A stretch of DNA of 9,119 nucleotides from assembly GCA_018652925.1 (NCBI GenBank), contig JABIBH010000058.1, positions 1-9,119 of the forward strand, given 5' to 3'. Under the pieces are notes generated by a model. It had not been told where the DNA came from. It saw nothing but the letters and a program-made list of their open reading frames with translations, and did not search any database. The DNA comes from a bacterium (GTDB lineage: Bacteria > Krumholzibacteriota > Krumholzibacteriia > LZORAL124-64-63). The translations under genes were made by a program, and so were the position numbers. Below are positions 5,932 to 9,119 of this stretch, piece by piece (positions within the stretch are counted from its first letter, which is position 1; the number at the start of each line of letters is the position of its first letter).

Positions 5932-6125
5932 TATGAAATGTAACCTAGTCCCTGCATCCGTTTGCGAATTTCATCTTCACTGTCGCCGCCTTCTTCAAAC
6001 TTGGAGATTTCTTTTTCCAGAACATGAACAACAAACTCGTCAGTAGAGGAATAGCCCGCAATTTTTGCACACTTGTCCAGCTTTTCCATCAGTTCTTTAT
6101 CGACTTTAATCTTTGGGCCAAACAT
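5931..6125 (-). CDS. Small ribbon-helix-helix-like protein
   Basis: A 64-residue protein. A possible beta strand (FGPKIKVD, 2-9) is followed by helices KELMEKLDKCAKIAG and STDEFVVHVLEKEISKFEE, the plan of Arc/MetJ/CopG ribbon-helix-helix proteins. The tail is acidic and ends EDEIRKRMQGLGYIS. A GAAGGAG ribosome binding site six bases before ATG 6125 fixes the start. The frame can be extended to 6206, but that extension lies inside the upstream phosphatase gene and has no support. It starts 1 bp after the phosphatase stop and its TAA overlaps the next ATG. It could regulate the operon or act as a small structural partner of the enzymes. No promoter lies beside it to support a DNA-binding role. 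Confidence 0.8.
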   Translation of the reverse strand: MFGPKIKVDKELMEKLDKCAKIAGYSSTDEFVVHVLEKEISKFEEGGDSEDEIRKRMQGLGYIS

Positions 6126-6126
6126 T

Positions 6127-8061
6127 CTATTCTCCTTCAAAAATATTTTTGCCAACCATTTCCGGTAGTGGTTCCAGATTGAACAACGCAAGGAAGGTTG
6201 GGGCAAGGTCTAATAACGCGGGATGCAAAGCACGAATTGGTCTGTTCGTAATAATGATGCCTGGAACTTCATCTGCAGCCATGCAGTGATCTCCACTCCA
6301 TTTCATCATATTGTCGATGAATATCTCAGCAGGAACTTCGCCCAGAGCACTTTCATTACTGCCACGGAATTCCCTGTGGTAACCAACAATTATATCGGGG
6401 GCATCTTTTGCATAAGGGCCATGATAGATTTCATCGGTGCGGTATGCATGTTTGATAGCAAGCTTGCCATCGAAATCTTTTACCTGCTCCAGTGCTTCGC
6501 AAATTTCTGCAAGCAGTTCTTCTCTGTCTTGACCTTGATTGACGATTCCTCTTCGCTCACGACCACGTAAGTTCAAGTACAGGCCGTTGATTCCAATTGC
6601 GTAAGCCTTTGTTCTACGCCAGTCAATGCCCATCAGATATTCAATATCGCCAGGCTTTTTACCTTTTTTCAGGAACAGATAACCGTTTTGATGAAGCCAG
6701 CTGTTCAGATGAAATGACCTGTTATAAGGAGCAAAACCGTGATCGCTCATGGCAACCAACAGTGTTTTGTCATCGGTAACTTCCATGGCCATTCCAAGAG
6801 CTTTATCACATTCAATATAGATGTTTTTGATGTGATCCTGATATTCTCCACCAGCATTTTCATGCATCGGGTGGTCCTCATCCATGTTCCGCCAAAATGT
6901 ATGACAAGTCTGGTCTGGGGAATTGAAGTAGAAAAAGAGGTAGCCCTTGTCCAGGGATTTAAAGTTATCCAGCTCACTTTGGAATTGCTGAATTCTCTCA
7001 GTTAATACTTTTCCGCTTTGGCTTACGTAGTTGTGGTCTGAAAAAACACCTTCCTCGAGTGCTTTTGTATCATCAGGCAGACCTTGTGTGTAATACAAAC
7101 CGATATCATCAACCAACTCGCTGGAATAGTTTTCAGGAGTACAGATTGGCATCTCTGGATTAACAGGATCAATATTTACTGGTGTCACATAAAGCCTGAA
7201 TGGATCTGTTCCCATAAGATAAAATCGACAAATTCCACTTACTGATTTCAGAAGTGGTACCATCTGAAAATCGATAGTCACCCAGTCACTCCACTGATCT
7301 TCATTCAGCAAAATAGTTTCATCGGCAATTTTTAGAAGGGCAGTTTGACTATTCCTGTCAACGGTAATATCAAAGTTGGCTTCAGACTCAGGATCGCCAT
7401 CACGATAGCTGTTTACAGGTCCACCAAGAGTTGTTTTTGTATGACCGTCTCGCAGAGAAACGGGGATAATCCGACCACCGGAAATATTGATATCTTCTGG
7501 TGGGTCGTTGGTGTAGTAGCTGAAAATTCCGTATGTGCCAAGAATATCCGGTGTGCCCATACCGCTTAATGATCTGCACTCGCAATCAACAGGAGGAAAA
7601 TTACTTGGGACTTTGAAAATCGTGACATCAACACCAGCCTCTGCAAGTATTTCCCAGAATGCAGTGCCGTGTCTGAGTAACTCTACCGATCCGCTGCCAC
7701 GAGGGATTTTCCAATCGGCTACATGCCACCAGCGTGGTGGAGCCATCGCTTGAGCTGCGCTCAGGTAAGGAGCAAGTGTTTTTGGATCGCGATGGATGAA
7801 ATCAAAAATACCGTGACCGCCTGGGTCCATTCCGGTAATAAAGTTACTCCATGCAACTGGTGATTGAGGCGGGATAGCAGTTTCCAGATTTTTGAAATCA
7901 CCATCGGCAATCAGGTTCTCGAAGTTTGGCATTACACCCTGGTCAAGATATTTCTGCAACAACTGCGGGTCCATGCCATCAAAACCTATACAAAGAACTT
8001 TTTCAACAGGTTGAGCAAAGAGCAAAGCAGGTAGCAGTAGAAACAACATTAAATATTTCAT
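6127..8061 (-). CDS. Secreted alkaline phosphatase superfamily hydrolase
   Basis: A predicted metal-dependent phosphohydrolase or phosphodiesterase of the type I phosphodiesterase/nucleotide pyrophosphatase branch, 644 residues. Residues 1-16 are a signal peptide (MKYLMLFLLLPALLFA), so the enzyme is likely periplasmic or exported. All seven two-metal active-site positions of the superfamily are visible: D28 in GFDGMD, likely nucleophile S67 in PQSPVAW, D383 and H387 in SPDQTCHTFW, D440 and H441 in SDHGF, and H592 in SGDHC. Residues about 190-330 form an insertion with beta-rich character. The ATG overlaps the stop of the upstream paralogue by four bases (ATGA), with GGAG about seven bases before it. 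It shares long blocks with that paralogue (LNSWL..NGYLFL, YLNL.GRE..GIV, GPYA...PDI.VGY). The natural substrate cannot be told from sequence; nucleotides, phospholipid head groups or phosphonates are all possible. Confidence 0.92.
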   Translation of the reverse strand: MKYLMLFLLLPALLFAQPVEKVLCIGFDGMDPQLLQKYLDQGVMPNFENLIADGDFKNLETAIPPQSPVAWSNFITGMDPGGHGIFDFIHRDPKTLAPYLSAAQAMAPPRWWHVADWKIPRGSGSVELLRHGTAFWEILAEAGVDVTIFKVPSNFPPVDCECRSLSGMGTPDILGTYGIFSYYTNDPPEDINISGGRIIPVSLRDGHTKTTLGGPVNSYRDGDPESEANFDITVDRNSQTALLKIADETILLNEDQWSDWVTIDFQMVPLLKSVSGICRFYLMGTDPFRLYVTPVNIDPVNPEMPICTPENYSSELVDDIGLYYTQGLPDDTKALEEGVFSDHNYVSQSGKVLTERIQQFQSELDNFKSLDKGYLFFYFNSPDQTCHTFWRNMDEDHPMHENAGGEYQDHIKNIYIECDKALGMAMEVTDDKTLLVAMSDHGFAPYNRSFHLNSWLHQNGYLFLKKGKKPGDIEYLMGIDWRRTKAYAIGINGLYLNLRGRERRGIVNQGQDREELLAEICEALEQVKDFDGKLAIKHAYRTDEIYHGPYAKDAPDIIVGYHREFRGSNESALGEVPAEIFIDNMMKWSGDHCMAADEVPGIIITNRPIRALHPALLDLAPTFLALFNLEPLPEMVGKNIFEGE

Positions 8062-9119
8062 GATTTATCTCCAGAGAGCAAGCTTTCACCGGTCATCCAT
8101 GCTGGTTTTTCAATACCGAGCATTTGCAGAATGGTTGGTGCCAGGTCAGTCAGATGCGGGTTGCTGTTTTCAAAAGGAATCGATGAGAAAAGAACTCCCG
8201 GAACCAGTCTCGGGTCATTGCAGTGATCGCCACTCCAGCTCCTGGTATTGTCTTCAAATATGGAATCAGTAACTCTACCGGTTGCGGCATCCCAGCCGGT
8301 TCGCCAGCCGATACTATAGCCAATTACGATGTCAGGGCCGTTGCCGGCATAAGGACCGTAGTAAGTTTTTGCTCCGTCGGTAACAGAGCTGATACAGTTT
8401 TTGTCGCCGTCTTTGAGTTCTGCAAGTTTGGCAATCAATTCAATTTTCAGCGATTCAGAATCGGTTACAATCCCTTTGCTCTCGCGACCCTTCAGGTTCA
8501 GATAAAATCCACCCAGTCCAGAAGCATAAGCAACCGTGCGCGACCAATCGATTTCTGTTGGTTCTGCTTTGAAGCCGGCTTGCAGCTTTGGAAGTTCACC
8601 ATCTGAGGGATCAGTTTGCAGGAAAAGATAGCCGTTGTCTCGAAGCCAGCTGTTCAAATTTACACCGCGAGTGAACGGCTTGAAACCGTGGTCGCTGATT
8701 ACCAGAAGCACGTCATCCTTCTTAAGCTTTGCCATGGTTTTGCCAACAAGTTCATCAGCCCTTTTGTAAAGCTCTTCAATGGCGCCAGCATGTTTCACAG
8801 TGTCTTTGCCTGTGTTTGCTGGATGACCGGGAGTGATGTAGCGGAAGAACATGTGTTGAATTCTGTCAGTGGCATCAAAGACGCAAGTAATTGAACCGTT
8901 GCGTTGTCTGTCGATTGCGTGGAAGAATTGTTTTTCACGTTCAGCATGAATTGACCAGGCTTGATCCCAGAAAGCTGTCTCGTCGATGACTCTTTCATTC
9001 AAGGCCCAGGTGTCTTCTGCCAGGCCAAGAGTTGCAAATGAACCGTGTAATTTGTCCAGTGCAATTGAGTAGTGACTTGGATGCGAAATCGGCATTGCAG
9101 GCTTGCTTGGGTCGATATG
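8058..9119 (-). CDS. Alkaline phosphatase superfamily hydrolase, C-terminal part
   Basis: The frame is open to the window edge: codons for HIDPSKPA precede the Met at 9095, and that Met lies within a family-like block (PISHPSHY, then TLGLAEDTWALNE). The true start is therefore outside. About 353 C-terminal residues are visible. Counting from that Met, metal ligands are D77 and H81 (DRIQH), D135 and H136 (SDHGF) and H291 (SGDHC). The first Asp and the nucleophile fall in the missing part. It is a paralogue of the downstream gene, lacks that gene's large insertion between the visible blocks, and overlaps it by four bases. Its location in the cell is unknown because the N-terminus is absent. Tandem copies suggest either two substrates or successive steps on one substrate. 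Confidence 0.9.
   Translation of the reverse strand, partial: HIDPSKPAMPISHPSHYSIALDKLHGSFATLGLAEDTWALNERVIDETAFWDQAWSIHAEREKQFFHAIDRQRNGSITCVFDATDRIQHMFFRYITPGHPANTGKDTVKHAGAIEELYKRADELVGKTMAKLKKDDVLLVISDHGFKPFTRGVNLNSWLRDNGYLFLQTDPSDGELPKLQAGFKAEPTEIDWSRTVAYASGLGGFYLNLKGRESKGIVTDSESLKIELIAKLAELKDGDKNCISSVTDGAKTYYGPYAGNGPDIVIGYSIGWRTGWDAATGRVTDSIFEDNTRSWSGDHCNDPRLVPGVLFSSIPFENSNPHLTDLAPTILQMLGIEKPAWMTGESLLSGDKS

Noticed and set aside
5931..6206. Longer 91-residue version of the small gene starting at 6206
   Set aside because: The extra 27 codons lie inside the upstream phosphatase gene and have no ribosome binding site. The ATG at 6125 has GAAGGAG six bases before it.

Overview
The window comes from a bacterium of moderate to low GC content, probably Gram-negative. 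One protein carries a Sec-type signal peptide, another has a large domain predicted outside the inner membrane, and most genes have AGGAG-like ribosome binding sites. I cannot place it taxonomically from sequence alone. There are no RNA genes or CRISPR arrays, and no gene-free stretch longer than 300 bases.

Left edge (1-136): one terminus of an IS3-family insertion sequence with the first 25 codons of its OrfA, both running off the window. It lies 44 bp beyond the stop codon of the next gene.

Left module (181-5109): a WYL-domain transcription regulator on the minus strand is divergent from a tight plus-strand operon. The operon encodes a tandem AAA+ ATPase (two intact ATPase modules behind an unrecognised N-terminal region), a 115-residue protein of no recognised family, and an RmuC-family protein (nuclease-like fold, implicated in DNA rearrangement control). 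The 189-bp divergent region holds two copies of the same palindromic sequence, 83 bp apart, which are the likely operators of the WYL regulator. The RmuC reading frame has an in-frame TAA as codon 3 after the expected, translationally coupled GTG start, so its N-terminal membrane anchor is cut off or begins at an unusual codon. WYL regulation of an ATPase plus nuclease-like operon next to a mobile element resembles the layout of phage-defence and genome-maintenance islands, but the function is inferred, not shown.

Right module (5119-9119, minus strand, converging on RmuC with a 9-bp gap): a translationally coupled operon. In transcription order it contains a partial alkaline-phosphatase-superfamily enzyme that enters from beyond the window, a second and exported paralogue with all seven expected active-site residues, a 64-residue ribbon-helix-helix-like protein, and a three-helix membrane protein with a large predicted periplasmic domain. 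Overlaps of 1-4 bp or gaps of 1 bp imply that these four are made together, probably for phosphate- or phosphodiester-cleaving chemistry at or outside the inner membrane.
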